From assembly GCA_038234045.1 (NCBI GenBank), contig JBBSUX010000106.1:1-11105 (forward strand): 11,105 nt of DNA. The letters are read 5' to 3'. Source of the DNA: JBBSUX01 sp038234045. Lineage in GTDB: Bacteria > Pseudomonadota > Gammaproteobacteria > Burkholderiales > Burkholderiaceae_C. This document shows positions 1 through 7,176 of the stretch, piece by piece. A program made the position numbers and the translations under genes. A model generated the notes under the pieces. The model was given only the letters and a program-made list of their open reading frames with translations. It was not told where the DNA came from and did not search any database. Position 1 is the first letter of the stretch, and every line of letters starts with the position of its first letter.

Positions 1-1377
1 CGAGCCGCGCAGGCTCAGTACTAGGAACACATCTGCCTCGATCTTCGGATGAAAGCGCTGCAGCGTTTCCAGCGGAAGTTCCGACAGATCGACGCCTTCG
101 CCGATGGCGGTCTTCACCGCATGGGCGACGGCCTCGTGCGCATCGCGAAACGCAAGGCCCTTCTTCACCATGTAGTCGGCCAGATCGGTAGCGGTGGCGT
201 AGCCGCGCAGGGCCGCGCGCTCCATCGCCTCGGGCTTGACGGTGATGCCGCCGACCATTTCGGCAAAGATGCGCAGTGTGTCCTTCACAGTATCGACCGT
301 GTCGAAGAGCGGCTCCTTGTCTTCCTGGTTGTCCTTGTTGTAGGCCAGCGGCTGGCCCTTCATGAGGGTGATGAGGCCCATCAGGTGTCCGACGACGCGG
401 CCGGTCTTGCCGCGCGCCAGTTCCGGCACATCGGGGTTTTTCTTCTGCGGCATGATCGACGAGCCGGTGCAGAAACGGTCGGCAATATCGATGAAGCCGA
501 AGCTCTGACTCATCCACAGCACCAGCTCTTCCGAGAGCCGGCTGATGTGCACCATCGCGAGCGACGCGGCGGCGGTGAATTCAATGGCGAAATCACGGTC
601 GCTCACGGCATCGAGGCTGTTCTGGCAGACGCAGGCCTTGCCGGCATCGTCCACCATGCCGAGGGTGCGGGCCACGCGCTCGCGGTCCAGCGGATAGCTG
701 GTGCCGGCAAGCGCAGCGGCACCCAGCGGCAGCCGGTTGACGCGGCGGCGCACGTCCACCAGGCGCTCGGCATCGCGCGCGAACATCTCCACATAGGCCA
801 GCATGTGGTGGCCAAAGCTCACCGGCTGCGCCACCTGCAAATGGGTAAAGCCGGGCAGGATGACCTCGACGTTTTTTTCCGCCAGATCGACCAGCGCAAT
901 CTGCAGCGCCTGCAGCAGTGTGGCGATGCTATCGATCTCGCCGCGCAGCCACAGCCGCACATCGGTCGCCACCTGGTCGTTGCGGGAGCGGCCGGTATGC
1001 AGGCGCTTACCGGCGTCCCCGGCCAGCTGCGTCAGACGCGCCTCGATGTTGAGGTGCACGTCTTCCAGATCCAGCTTCCAGTCGAACTGGCCGGCTTCGA
1101 TTTCTTCTGTGATCTGCTGCAACCCGCGCTGGATAGCGGAATGGTCGGCGGCTGCCAGGATGCCTTGTGCCGCCAGCATTTCGGCATGCGCCAGCGACCC
1201 GGTGATGTCGGCCTGCCACAGGCGTTTGTCGAAGAATACGCTGCCGGTGTAGCGCTTGACCAAGTCGCTCATCGGCTCCGAGAAAAGCGCCGACCAAGCC
1301 TCGGCCTTGCGGTCGAGCTGGTTGACGGCGGAGCGACCTTCGGCTGGAGTGCCGGACGATGCGGAGGATGCGGACAT
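1..1377 (-). CDS. argH: Argininosuccinate lyase, 3' end cut by window edge
   Basis: Cytosolic enzyme that splits argininosuccinate into arginine and fumarate, the last step of arginine biosynthesis. The reverse strand is open for 459 codons from the ATG at 1377 to base 1 with no stop, so the C-terminus lies outside; family members run about 460-475 residues, so probably only some 15-25 are missing. Visible family motifs are EDVHLNIE (about 105-112), HTGRSRNDQ (127-135) and the fumarase/aspartase-superfamily signature GSSIMPQKKNPD (305-316), which carries the catalytic serine. The first 20 or so residues are Ser/Ala-rich; the family fold begins near LDRKAEAWSALFSEPMSDLV (21-40). A later ATG at 1272 would remove conserved sequence, so 1377 is preferred, although no strong ribosome binding site is seen. 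It is divergent from the kinase gene at 1531, as argH is from algZ in Pseudomonas. Confidence 0.97.
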   Translation of the reverse strand, partial: MSASSASSGTPAEGRSAVNQLDRKAEAWSALFSEPMSDLVKRYTGSVFFDKRLWQADITGSLAHAEMLAAQGILAAADHSAIQRGLQQITEEIEAGQFDWKLDLEDVHLNIEARLTQLAGDAGKRLHTGRSRNDQVATDVRLWLRGEIDSIATLLQALQIALVDLAEKNVEVILPGFTHLQVAQPVSFGHHMLAYVEMFARDAERLVDVRRRVNRLPLGAAALAGTSYPLDRERVARTLGMVDDAGKACVCQNSLDAVSDRDFAIEFTAAASLAMVHISRLSEELVLWMSQSFGFIDIADRFCTGSSIMPQKKNPDVPELARGKTGRVVGHLMGLITLMKGQPLAYNKDNQEDKEPLFDTVDTVKDTLRIFAEMVGGITVKPEAMERAALRGYATATDLADYMVKKGLAFRDAHEAVAHAVKTAIGEGVDLSELPLETLQRFHPKIEADVFLVLSLRGS

Positions 1378-1489
1378 GGCAAAAAAGTGGGCTGGCTTGC
1401 GTGAGCGTGAAGAATCCCGGACGAGAAGATCGCACCGGGCAGGGAGGCTGGCAGTTGTGCCGCGCATCGGGCGACATCGACATACCGGT

Positions 1490-1517
1490 TTGCGAGCGGC
1501 GGGCGGCCGGCTACATT
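1490..1517 (+). promoter_or_regulatory. Possible promoter for the kinase/regulator pair
   Basis: In the 153-base divergent gap between argH and the kinase, TTGCGA (1490-1495) and TACATT (1512-1517) are 16 bases apart, each matching 4 of 6 positions of the sigma-70 -35 and -10 boxes. Transcription would then start only a few bases before the ATG at 1531, giving a near-leaderless message, in line with the absence of a Shine-Dalgarno sequence there. The match is weak and could be chance. I see no convincing promoter for argH on the other strand. Confidence 0.2.
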
Positions 1518-1530
1518 CGCGGTTGCCACC

Positions 1531-2598
1531 ATGCCAAAGACCACGATTTTATCGACCGGCTCCCCAGGGCCGCAGCGCAAAGTTTCGCGCGCCCAAGCCT
1601 TTGACGCTTGTCACGTGGGCGTAGTGCTGCGCGCGGTGCTGTTTGTGGAGGTAGTGGTGGGGGTGGGCGCGCTCTACACCACGCACGCGCTTACCGATTG
1701 GGTGGTACGTCTGGCGCTACTGACCAGTGGCGTTCTGCCCGCAACTCTGGCATGGCTGCTGCTGGCCTGCGCGATGAAGACATGGCTCGACCGATTGCCT
1801 CTTGCCGGTCAGTATTTGGCGGGCTCCGCCCTTGGCGCCTGTGCTGGATTGTTCGCCTGCGGTGTGCTGGCTGCTGGTCTGTTGGGCGAGCCGGCGGCCG
1901 CCCTGCCCTGGCTGGGTGCGGCAGTTACCGGCGCGCTGATGGCGCTGCTGCTGGTAGCGGCGCTGGTGCTGCGCGCACGCGGCCGCATGCCGGCAGCGGT
2001 GACGGCACAACTTGCGGAACTGCAGGCGCGCATCCGGCCGCACTTTCTTTTCAACACCCTCAACAGCGCGATCGCCCTGGTGCGGGCTGAGCCGGCGCGC
2101 GCAGAAGCTTTGCTGGAAGACCTGAGCGACCTGTTCCGCCATGCCTTGCTGGATCATGGTGAAACCACCACGCTGGATCAGGAAATTGCGCTCGCCCGGC
2201 ATTACCTGGCGATCGAGCAGGTGCGATTCGGCGACCGTCTGCAGGTGCAGTGGTCGATCGACCCCGAAGCCGGCAGCGCGCGGCTGCCGCCCCTGCTGCT
2301 GCAGCCGCTGGTGGAAAACGCGGTGATTCACGGGGTCGAGCCGTGCGCCACACCGCAGGTAGTTCGCATCACCACCAAGCGACGCGGCGCGGTGGTGGGC
2401 ATTGAGATCACCAACGGCATGGCCGATGCTGCGCACGCGGCTACGCCCGCGCCCACACCGCATCACACGCCCGGCCACGGAATGGCGCTGGCCAATGTGC
2501 GCGCGCGGCTCAAGCTCCTTCATGATGTGCAAGCCGAATTCGACGCCGGCGCGCGTAGCGACGGCAGCTTCCGCGTACGGATCCGCTTGCCGGCCTGA
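1531..2598 (+). CDS. LytS/AlgZ-type membrane sensor histidine kinase
   Basis: Membrane-bound histidine kinase of the LytS/YehU (His_kinase) family, most like AlgZ/FimS, predicted to phosphorylate the response regulator encoded next. Its 355 residues contain four hydrophobic segments at about 30-50, 62-82, 97-119 and 126-147. These are followed by the family phospho-acceptor box IRPHFLFNTLNS (168-179, His171), the N-box LVENAVIHG (260-268) and the G-box GHGMALANVRARL (315-327) of the HATPase domain. There is no separate periplasmic sensor domain, so the sensing input is probably the membrane part. A His/Pro/Ala-rich stretch (301-314) sits just before the G-box, in the ATP-lid region. The start at 1531 has no clear ribosome binding site and the first 25 residues are polar, so the true start could be further in. 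Gap to the regulator gene is 47 bases. Placement beside argH supports the AlgZ-like assignment; its signal and target genes are not visible here. Confidence 0.9.
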   Translation: MPKTTILSTGSPGPQRKVSRAQAFDACHVGVVLRAVLFVEVVVGVGALYTTHALTDWVVRLALLTSGVLPATLAWLLLACAMKTWLDRLPLAGQYLAGSALGACAGLFACGVLAAGLLGEPAAALPWLGAAVTGALMALLLVAALVLRARGRMPAAVTAQLAELQARIRPHFLFNTLNSAIALVRAEPARAEALLEDLSDLFRHALLDHGETTTLDQEIALARHYLAIEQVRFGDRLQVQWSIDPEAGSARLPPLLLQPLVENAVIHGVEPCATPQVVRITTKRRGAVVGIEITNGMADAAHAATPAPTPHHTPGHGMALANVRARLKLLHDVQAEFDAGARSDGSFRVRIRLPA

Positions 2599-2645
2599 AA
2601 CCGCTGCAATGTCGTGCCGGTACATCAACCTCTGCCCAACAAACC

Positions 2646-3392
2646 ATGGCCCTGGACATCCTGATCGTCGATGACGAAGCGCTGGCCCGCCAGCGGCTCT
2701 TGAGCCTGCTGGCTGACTGCCCTGCGGCCGCAGGCGGTCACCATGCCGAGGCGCACGACGCGGCCAGTGCGCTCAGGTGCATTCGGCAGCGCCGCTTCGC
2801 GATGGTGCTGCTGGACATCCACATGCCGGGCACCGACGGCATGGCCTTGGCCGCCGCGTTGCGAGCTTTGCCCGATGCGCCGGCTATTGTCTTTGTGACG
2901 GCGCATGCCAGCCATGCGGTGGACGCGTTTGCGCTCGATGCAATTGACTACCTCACCAAGCCAGTGCGGCTGGAGCGCCTGCAGCAGGCGCTACAAAAGG
3001 TAGAGCTAATAGCGAAGGTACGGAAAGCGCAAGAACCACATTCCACTCATGATTTTCTGCTGATTCAGGATCGGGGCGGCAGCGAGCGCGTGCCGCTGTC
3101 CGAGGTGCTGTATCTGAAGGCCGAGCTGAAATACCTCACCGTGCGCACTGCTGCCCGCAGTTACATCCTCGACGGCGCCCTGCAGGATCTGGAAGAGCGC
3201 CATGCGCCGCGCTTTCTGCGTGTGCACCGCAATGCCATCGTCGCGCGCAATGCCATGCGTGCGCTGGTGCGACACCTTGATCCGACGGAGGGCGAAACCT
3301 GGGCCGTGCAGCTCGAAGGCGTGCCCGAACCGTTGACAGTATCGCGCCGGCAACTCGCTGCGGTACGCGAGGCGCTTACCGGGCGGGGCTGA
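2646..3392 (+). CDS. LytTR-family response regulator, AlgR-like
   Basis: DNA-binding response regulator, the likely partner of the upstream kinase. The 248-residue protein has an N-terminal receiver domain (about 1-120) with the acidic pair Asp9/Asp10, phospho-acceptor Asp57 (LLDIHMPGTDG), Thr85 and Lys105 (DYLTKPV). A linker leads to a LytTR DNA-binding domain (about 140-245) with typical segments EVLYLKAELKYLTVRT and FLRVHRNAIVAR. All phosphorelay residues are present, so it should be functional. AlgR in Pseudomonas controls alginate and type IV pilus genes; whether that applies here cannot be told from this window. Its last 17 bases overlap, tail to tail, the end of the metal transporter gene on the opposite strand. 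hemC, the usual next gene in Pseudomonas, is not there. Confidence 0.93.
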   Translation: MALDILIVDDEALARQRLLSLLADCPAAAGGHHAEAHDAASALRCIRQRRFAMVLLDIHMPGTDGMALAAALRALPDAPAIVFVTAHASHAVDAFALDAIDYLTKPVRLERLQQALQKVELIAKVRKAQEPHSTHDFLLIQDRGGSERVPLSEVLYLKAELKYLTVRTAARSYILDGALQDLEERHAPRFLRVHRNAIVARNAMRALVRHLDPTEGETWAVQLEGVPEPLTVSRRQLAAVREALTGRG

Positions 3393-4290
3393 CCGGCGTT
3401 GCTGTTGCTGGCTGCGCCAAACGCTCTTGCGCGGGAGCCTGCGCATGCGCGTGGCCGCGATCACCGACGTGGTGCTCGCCGCGCTCAGCCAGATTGCTCA
3501 CCACCGTAACCACGACCAGGCCCGTCAGCAGCCACGCCAGCTGCACCGCGGTCTCGCGCGCGCTCAGGCGCTGCTGCAGTTGCGGGATCAAATCGGCCAA
3601 CGCCACATAGACAAAGCTGCTGGCGGCCACCACCAGAAAGTAAGGCAGCAAACCGTGCAACTGGTCCAGCAGCAGGAACCCCACGATACCGCCCAGCGCG
3701 GTAACGGAGCCGGCAAGCGACACCTTCAGCAGCGCCACCCGCCGCGTGCCACTGGTGCGCCGCAGCACCACCAGATCGCCCATGTGATGCGGCACCTCGT
3801 GCACCAGCACGGCGAGCGCCGCCACAGCGCCCAAGGCGGGCGCAGCGGCAAAAGCTGAAGCAATCAGGATGCCGTCACCGAAACAATGCACGCTGTCGCC
3901 GGTGAGCACCGTCCAGCCACCGCTGGCATTGCCGTGGTGATGGTGGTGGTGATCGTGATGCGCGTGATCGTGGTGCGCCGCAGGATCTTCCGTACCAAGG
4001 CCATGCTCATGTCCGTGGTGCCAGAGTTCGGCTTTGTCCATCAGAAAAAAGAACAACAACCCGGCGAGCAGCACCGCAAACAGCACCGATGGCTCGATGC
4101 CCGATTCGAAAGCTTCGGGCAACAGGTGGATAAACGCTGTCGCAAGCAAGGCGCCCGCGGCAAGGCTCAGAAGCTGCTGCGCGCCGACACCAAAGCGCTC
4201 TTCCAGACCGGAACGCATTAGCCATGCGGCCATCCAGACACTGCCGACGCCAGCGGCAACGGTCGCCAGGATAATTGCTATTAATAACAT
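3376..4290 (-). CDS. ZIP-family divalent metal transporter, His-rich loop
   Basis: Integral membrane transporter of the ZIP (SLC39-like) family, expected to move Zn2+ or a related divalent metal into the cytoplasm. The 304 residues give about eight hydrophobic segments. A strongly His-rich loop at about 91-119, including six consecutive His, lies between TM3 and TM4, as is typical of LIV-1-type ZIPs. TM4 carries VHCFGDG (His135, Asp139) and TM5 HEVPHHMGD (164-172). Compared with the usual HNFxDG and HExP(H/Q)E, the Asn is Cys136 and the second Glu is His169, so the binuclear metal site may be altered. The tail is also rich in His and Ala. The start at 4290 gives a first hydrophobic helix immediately (LLIAIILATV); no good ribosome binding site is visible. 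It is convergent with the LytTR regulator and alone on its strand here. Metal specificity and direction are inferred from family only. Confidence 0.9.
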   Translation of the reverse strand: MLLIAIILATVAAGVGSVWMAAWLMRSGLEERFGVGAQQLLSLAAGALLATAFIHLLPEAFESGIEPSVLFAVLLAGLLFFFLMDKAELWHHGHEHGLGTEDPAAHHDHAHHDHHHHHHGNASGGWTVLTGDSVHCFGDGILIASAFAAAPALGAVAALAVLVHEVPHHMGDLVVLRRTSGTRRVALLKVSLAGSVTALGGIVGFLLLDQLHGLLPYFLVVAASSFVYVALADLIPQLQQRLSARETAVQLAWLLTGLVVVTVVSNLAERGEHHVGDRGHAHAQAPAQERLAQPATATPVSPAR

Positions 4291-4298
4291 TGCTGGAG

Positions 4299-4317
4299 GC
4301 GCATCATTTGAATGCGC
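4299..4317. repeat. Inverted repeat upstream of ZIP gene
   Basis: GCGCAT (4299-4304) and ATGCGC (4312-4317) form a perfect 6-base inverted repeat around 7 bases, 8 bases upstream of the ZIP start codon. That is where an operator, or a leader hairpin limiting translation, could act. Arms this short can occur by chance. Confidence 0.25.
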
Positions 4318-4367
4318 ATGAGGGTGTTTTTATCAATTATTCCAGCAGATTTCCGGCACGCATCGCA

Positions 4368-4383
4368 GGTTGATCGATCAACC
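4368..4383. repeat. 16-base perfect palindrome
   Basis: GGTTGATCGATCAACC is a perfect palindrome. It overlaps two direct copies of CGCAGGT (4364-4370 and 4383-4389), whose starts are 19 bases apart. With no T-run after it, it looks more like a dimer-binding operator than a terminator. It lies about 78 bases upstream of the ZIP start codon and overlaps the stop of the small minus-strand frame. Confidence 0.5.
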
Positions 4384-4494
4384 GCAGGTCGTCTGGACAG
4401 GAGGTGCGGCTTGAACCACAAGGCGGCGCGGTTCCAGCGTGGTGGCGCCGGGGCGCAGGGCATCAAAATCGCTTTGCAGATCGTCGTGGTGCAT
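4378..4494 (-). pseudogene. Possible 5' remnant of a dienelactone hydrolase-like gene
   Basis: A 38-codon frame begins with ATG at 4494, preceded by a GAGG ribosome-binding-like sequence about 5 bases upstream, and ends at TGA inside the 16-base palindrome. Its start, MHHDDLQSDFDALRP, followed shortly by an Arg-Arg pair, resembles from memory the N-terminus of Tat-exported dienelactone hydrolase-family proteins of Burkholderiales. Their RR motif and hydrophobic helix should come next but do not. It may be the stub left after a deletion, or an unrelated short peptide. The resemblance covers only about 15-20 residues and was not searched, so the call is weak. Confidence 0.25.
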
Positions 4495-4615
4495 GGAAGC
4501 CTCGTCAATTTTTGGGGCTGTGGGATGCGTGAGTTCACACTGCGCCTCCCGCACCGCTGCGGCGATGGCCTACGGAGTCTAGCGGCGCAGAGGCCTTCGC
4601 GCGGCCGGGGGTCGC

Positions 4616-4644
4616 TTGACAATGGCAGAGTCGATGCCCAATAG
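4616..4644 (+). promoter_or_regulatory. Possible promoter for the SDR gene
   Basis: A perfect -35 consensus TTGACA lies at 4616-4621, about 97 bases before the SDR start. The region 16-18 bases downstream (CAATAG/AATAGG, about 4639-4645) is only a poor -10 match. The position fits a promoter, but the -10 weakness keeps confidence low. Confidence 0.3.
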
Positions 4645-4717
4645 GGAGACGCCGCTGCACACCTGGCTTGCGGCCTACTTCAGCCACCTTTCCAGCAACG
4701 AAAAAACGGGAGCCCCC

Positions 4718-5614
4718 ATGAAGATTCTGGTTTGCGGAGCCAACGGTTTTGTCGGCAGCCACATTGCAGCCGCCTTGCGTCATAGCGGACATACGGTGGT
4801 CGAAGGCGTTTCGCCCAAGTCGGCGTCCGGCCGCGCCGGCACGGTCAAGACCGATTTCGTCCACGACACGCAGGCAGCCGCGTGGCTGCCGCGCCTCGCG
4901 GGCATAGACGCCGTGGTAAACGCGGTGGGCATGTTGCGCGACTCTTCTTCTCGCCCCATGTCGGCCGTGCAGGCCGCCACCCCCATTGCGCTGTTCGATG
5001 CCTGCGCGCAAGCCGGCGTTCGGCGCGTGCTGCAAGTGTCCGCTTTGGGCATCGATGGTGCCGACACGCCCTATGCGCGTACCAAGCGCGAGGCCGAGAC
5101 CGCCCTGCTGGCACACGTCGATGCTGGCGCGCTCCAGGCCGTGGTGCTTCGGCCCAGCGTCATCTTCGGCAAGGGGGGCGACAGCACGGCGCTCTTCATG
5201 AACCTGGCCAAGCTGCCGCTGCTCGTGCTGCCCGGACCGGTGCTCGATGCCCAGGTGCAGCCGGTGGCGGTGGCCGAACTGGCAGAGGTCGCGGCGCGGC
5301 TTGTTACCGATCGAACGGACATCACCGGCCGCGTCGAATGCGTGGGCCCAGCTCCCGTGAAGATGGGTGATTTCATCGCCAGCCTGCGCGAGCAGAACGG
5401 CCGTAAGCCGGCGCCTGTTACCCGCCTGCCGCAGATATTGACGCACCTCAGCGCCCGCATGGGCGACGCGGTGCCGGCATCACCCTGGTGCAGCGAAACC
5501 CTCGCCATGCTCGGCGGTGACAACGTGGGCGACGCAGCAAAGTTTGCCGAGCTGCTTGGCCGACCGGCTACGCCGTATACCGAGCTGGTGCGTGTTGCCT
5601 GGACAGCGGCTTAG
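4718..5614 (+). CDS. NAD(P)-binding atypical SDR, NDUFA9/epimerase-like
   Basis: Predicted cytosolic NAD(P)-dependent oxidoreductase or epimerase of the atypical short-chain dehydrogenase type (NAD(P)H-binding, NDUFA9-like). The 298 residues begin with a Rossmann strand and the glycine motif CGANGFVGSH (6-15). NAVGML (68-73) follows, then Ser109 and Tyr119-Ala-Arg-Thr-Lys123, equivalent to the Ser/YxxxK active site of SDRs. VVLRPSVIFGKGG (142-154) is typical of the NDUFA9-like subgroup. Unlike some relatives there is no C-terminal DoxX-like membrane domain; the protein ends soluble. The start at 4718 is chosen because the Rossmann fold begins directly there and GGGAG lies about 5 bases upstream; in-frame starts as far back as 4616 only add an unconserved leader. 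It appears monocistronic and convergent with the glutathione transferase genes. Substrate unknown. Confidence 0.88.
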   Translation: MKILVCGANGFVGSHIAAALRHSGHTVVEGVSPKSASGRAGTVKTDFVHDTQAAAWLPRLAGIDAVVNAVGMLRDSSSRPMSAVQAATPIALFDACAQAGVRRVLQVSALGIDGADTPYARTKREAETALLAHVDAGALQAVVLRPSVIFGKGGDSTALFMNLAKLPLLVLPGPVLDAQVQPVAVAELAEVAARLVTDRTDITGRVECVGPAPVKMGDFIASLREQNGRKPAPVTRLPQILTHLSARMGDAVPASPWCSETLAMLGGDNVGDAAKFAELLGRPATPYTELVRVAWTAA

Positions 5615-5668
5615 CAACTTGACGGGGGAGCAAAAAGCGAACGCGTCTAACGCGCTTATCGCCTCCGC

Positions 5669-6316
5669 TCAAATCGCCATCGACGACCGCTGGGCCAGCC
5701 CGGCCCGCCAGCGCATCAGCTCCGGGTGCTGGTCTTCGGTCGGTTTGCGCTTGACAATGCGGGCGAAATCCACCGCAACAACGGCCGTAATGTCGGCCAC
5801 GCTGAGGCGGTCGGTGGCAATGAAATCGCGGCCCTTCAGTCTACCGTTGAGCATGTCGAAAAACTGATCCACGCGCGCCAGACCGCGCTGGGCCAGCGCC
5901 GGAATCTGCGCATAGTTCACCGGGCCAGGCAGCGCCCGGTTGGCCATTGCCGGCGCGCTGTTGCGCAGCGCATCGGCAACGGCCATCAGGCCTTCGAACT
6001 CCATGCGCCAGTTCCAGCTGGCAATTTCCGCTTTTTCCGCCGGGGTCACGCCGAACAGCGGCGGCTCGGAAAACCGCGCCTCAAGATAAGCGGCGATCGC
6101 AGCGTTGTCGGTCAGCAGCAGGCCGCCTTCATCATCGCTTCGCAGGGCAGGCACCGTGCACTGCGGATTGATCTGGCGATAGCCATCGCCCATGTGCTCG
6201 CCGCTGCGCAGGTCCACCTGAACGGTTTCATGCGCAATGCCTTTTTCGGCCAAAAAGATGCGGGCGCGGCGCGGGCTTGGAGCGGTAGCGCAGTCGTAGA
6301 GCGTGATCGTGGTCAT
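5669..6316 (-). CDS. Glutathione S-transferase family protein
   Basis: Soluble glutathione S-transferase of 215 residues, a normal length. The N-terminal thioredoxin fold (about 1-82) has TLYDCATAPSPRRARIFLAE (5-24), with Ser14 as candidate catalytic residue. The cis-proline motif is CTVPAL (Pro56), and Thr69-Asp70-Asn71 takes the place of the usual Glu/Asp-Ser glutathione-binding pair. The all-helical C-terminal domain spans about 90-210 and includes the N-capping motif LSVADITAVVAVDFAR. It is the second gene of a two-gene minus-strand unit: its ATG overlaps the stop of the yghU-like gene in an ATGA arrangement, so translation is probably coupled. A longer frame upstream (to 6454) lies inside the neighbouring gene and is rejected as the start. 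The acceptor substrate is unknown; detoxification or redox roles are inferred from family. Confidence 0.92.
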   Translation of the reverse strand: MTTITLYDCATAPSPRRARIFLAEKGIAHETVQVDLRSGEHMGDGYRQINPQCTVPALRSDDEGGLLLTDNAAIAAYLEARFSEPPLFGVTPAEKAEIASWNWRMEFEGLMAVADALRNSAPAMANRALPGPVNYAQIPALAQRGLARVDQFFDMLNGRLKGRDFIATDRLSVADITAVVAVDFARIVKRKPTEDQHPELMRWRAGLAQRSSMAI

Positions 6317-7176
6317 GCAAGCTTGTCCTGCGTTTTGGTATCGAAATCGCTCGCGTCGTGCCGCTCGTGCAGCTGGCTCGCCGGATCGCCAAACGTGCGG
6401 TTGACCTTGCGTCCGCGCTGCACCGCAGGCCGCTTGGCGATCTGGTCGGTCCAACGGATCACATGCGTGTATTCCTGCACCTGCAAGAATTCGCCCGCCT
6501 CGTAAACCTGCCCTTTGGCCAGAGCGCCGTACCAGGGCCAGATGGCCATGTCGGCAATGGTGTAGTCGCCGCCAGCGATGTATTCATGTTCGGCCAGGCG
6601 TTTGTTCAGCACATCCATCTGGCGCTTGACTTCCATCGCGAAGCGATTGATCGGGTATTCGAACTTCTCGGGCGCGTAGGCATAGAAGTGCCCAAAGCCG
6701 CCGCCAAGGAATGGGCCGCTGCCCATCTGCCAGAACAACCAAGACAGACACTCGGCCCGTTTGGCGGGCTCGGTTGGCAAAAATGCGCCAAACTTTTCTG
6801 CAAGATGCATCAGGATCGCGCCGGATTCGAACACGCGAATGGGGTTGGCCGTATCGCTGAGGTCCATGAGCGCCGGGATCTTGGAATTGGGATTTGCCGA
6901 AACAAAGCCGCTACCGAACTGATCGCCGTCCTGAATCTTGATCAGCCAGGCGTCGTACTCCGCGCCCGTATAGCCGGCTGCCAGAAGCTCCTCCAGCATG
7001 ACCGTTACCTTGACGCCGTTGGGCGTCGCGAGGGAGTAAAGCTGCAAGGGATGCTTGCCCACCGGCAGATCTTTGTCGTGCGTCGGGCCTGAAACGGGCC
7101 GGTTGATGCTGGCGAACTTGCCGCCGCTTTCTTTGTCCCAGGTCCAGATGGCAGGCGGTGTGTAAGGCGTATTCAT
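6313..7176 (-). CDS. yghU: YghU-type (Nu-class) glutathione S-transferase
   Basis: Glutathione transferase with disulfide-bond reductase-type activity, as described for E. coli YghU. The 287 residues match YghU in length (288) and in long signature segments: the extended N-terminus with WTWDK (11-15) and INRPVSGPTH (25-34), LPVGKHPLQLYSL (37-49), TPNGVKVTVMLEELL (51-65), NPNSKIPAL (95-103), RVFESGAIL (114-122), FLGGGFGHFY (156-165), the Nu-type active-site neighbourhood and the C-terminal LHERHDASDF (269-278). Start at 7176 matches the family start; an ATG seven codons earlier (7197) is less likely. CGGAG lies a little far upstream. It is first in a unit with the second glutathione transferase, overlapping it by 4 bases. 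TTGACG on this strand (7287-7292) is a possible -35 box, without a good -10. Confidence 0.95.
   Translation of the reverse strand: MNTPYTPPAIWTWDKESGGKFASINRPVSGPTHDKDLPVGKHPLQLYSLATPNGVKVTVMLEELLAAGYTGAEYDAWLIKIQDGDQFGSGFVSANPNSKIPALMDLSDTANPIRVFESGAILMHLAEKFGAFLPTEPAKRAECLSWLFWQMGSGPFLGGGFGHFYAYAPEKFEYPINRFAMEVKRQMDVLNKRLAEHEYIAGGDYTIADMAIWPWYGALAKGQVYEAGEFLQVQEYTHVIRWTDQIAKRPAVQRGRKVNRTFGDPASQLHERHDASDFDTKTQDKLA

Larger units (their letters stand above)
4291..4717. other. Gene-poor intergenic region with palindromes
   Basis: These 427 bases separate the divergently transcribed ZIP gene (minus) and SDR gene (plus). They contain an inverted repeat GCGCAT-N7-ATGCGC (4299-4317), the 16-base palindrome at 4368-4383, a 38-codon minus-strand frame (4378-4494) and a TTGACA hexamer at 4616-4621. 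The SDR reading frame stays open upstream to the TTG at 4616, but that extension (ETPLHTWLAAYFSHLSS and neighbours) comes before the Rossmann start and looks noncoding. Other open frames here do not resemble known proteins. Confidence 0.5.

Noticed and set aside
49..1404. Long plus-strand open frame of 451 codons
   Set aside because: It lies opposite argH, whose reverse-strand product has all family motifs; the plus-strand protein has the skewed composition of a high-GC antisense shadow.
4275..4290. Zur-like site at the ZIP start
   Set aside because: The AT-rich stretch TTGCTATTAATAACAT is only partly symmetric and is largely the first codons of the gene.
4616..4717. N-terminal extension of the SDR protein from TTG 4616
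   Set aside because: The Rossmann fold begins exactly at ATG 4718 with a suitable ribosome binding site; the extension is not conserved-looking and overlaps a promoter-like TTGACA.
5632..5656. Terminator hairpin between SDR and glutathione transferase genes
   Set aside because: Only 5-base arms (AAGCG/CGCTT) with a long loop and no T-run; not distinguishable from chance.
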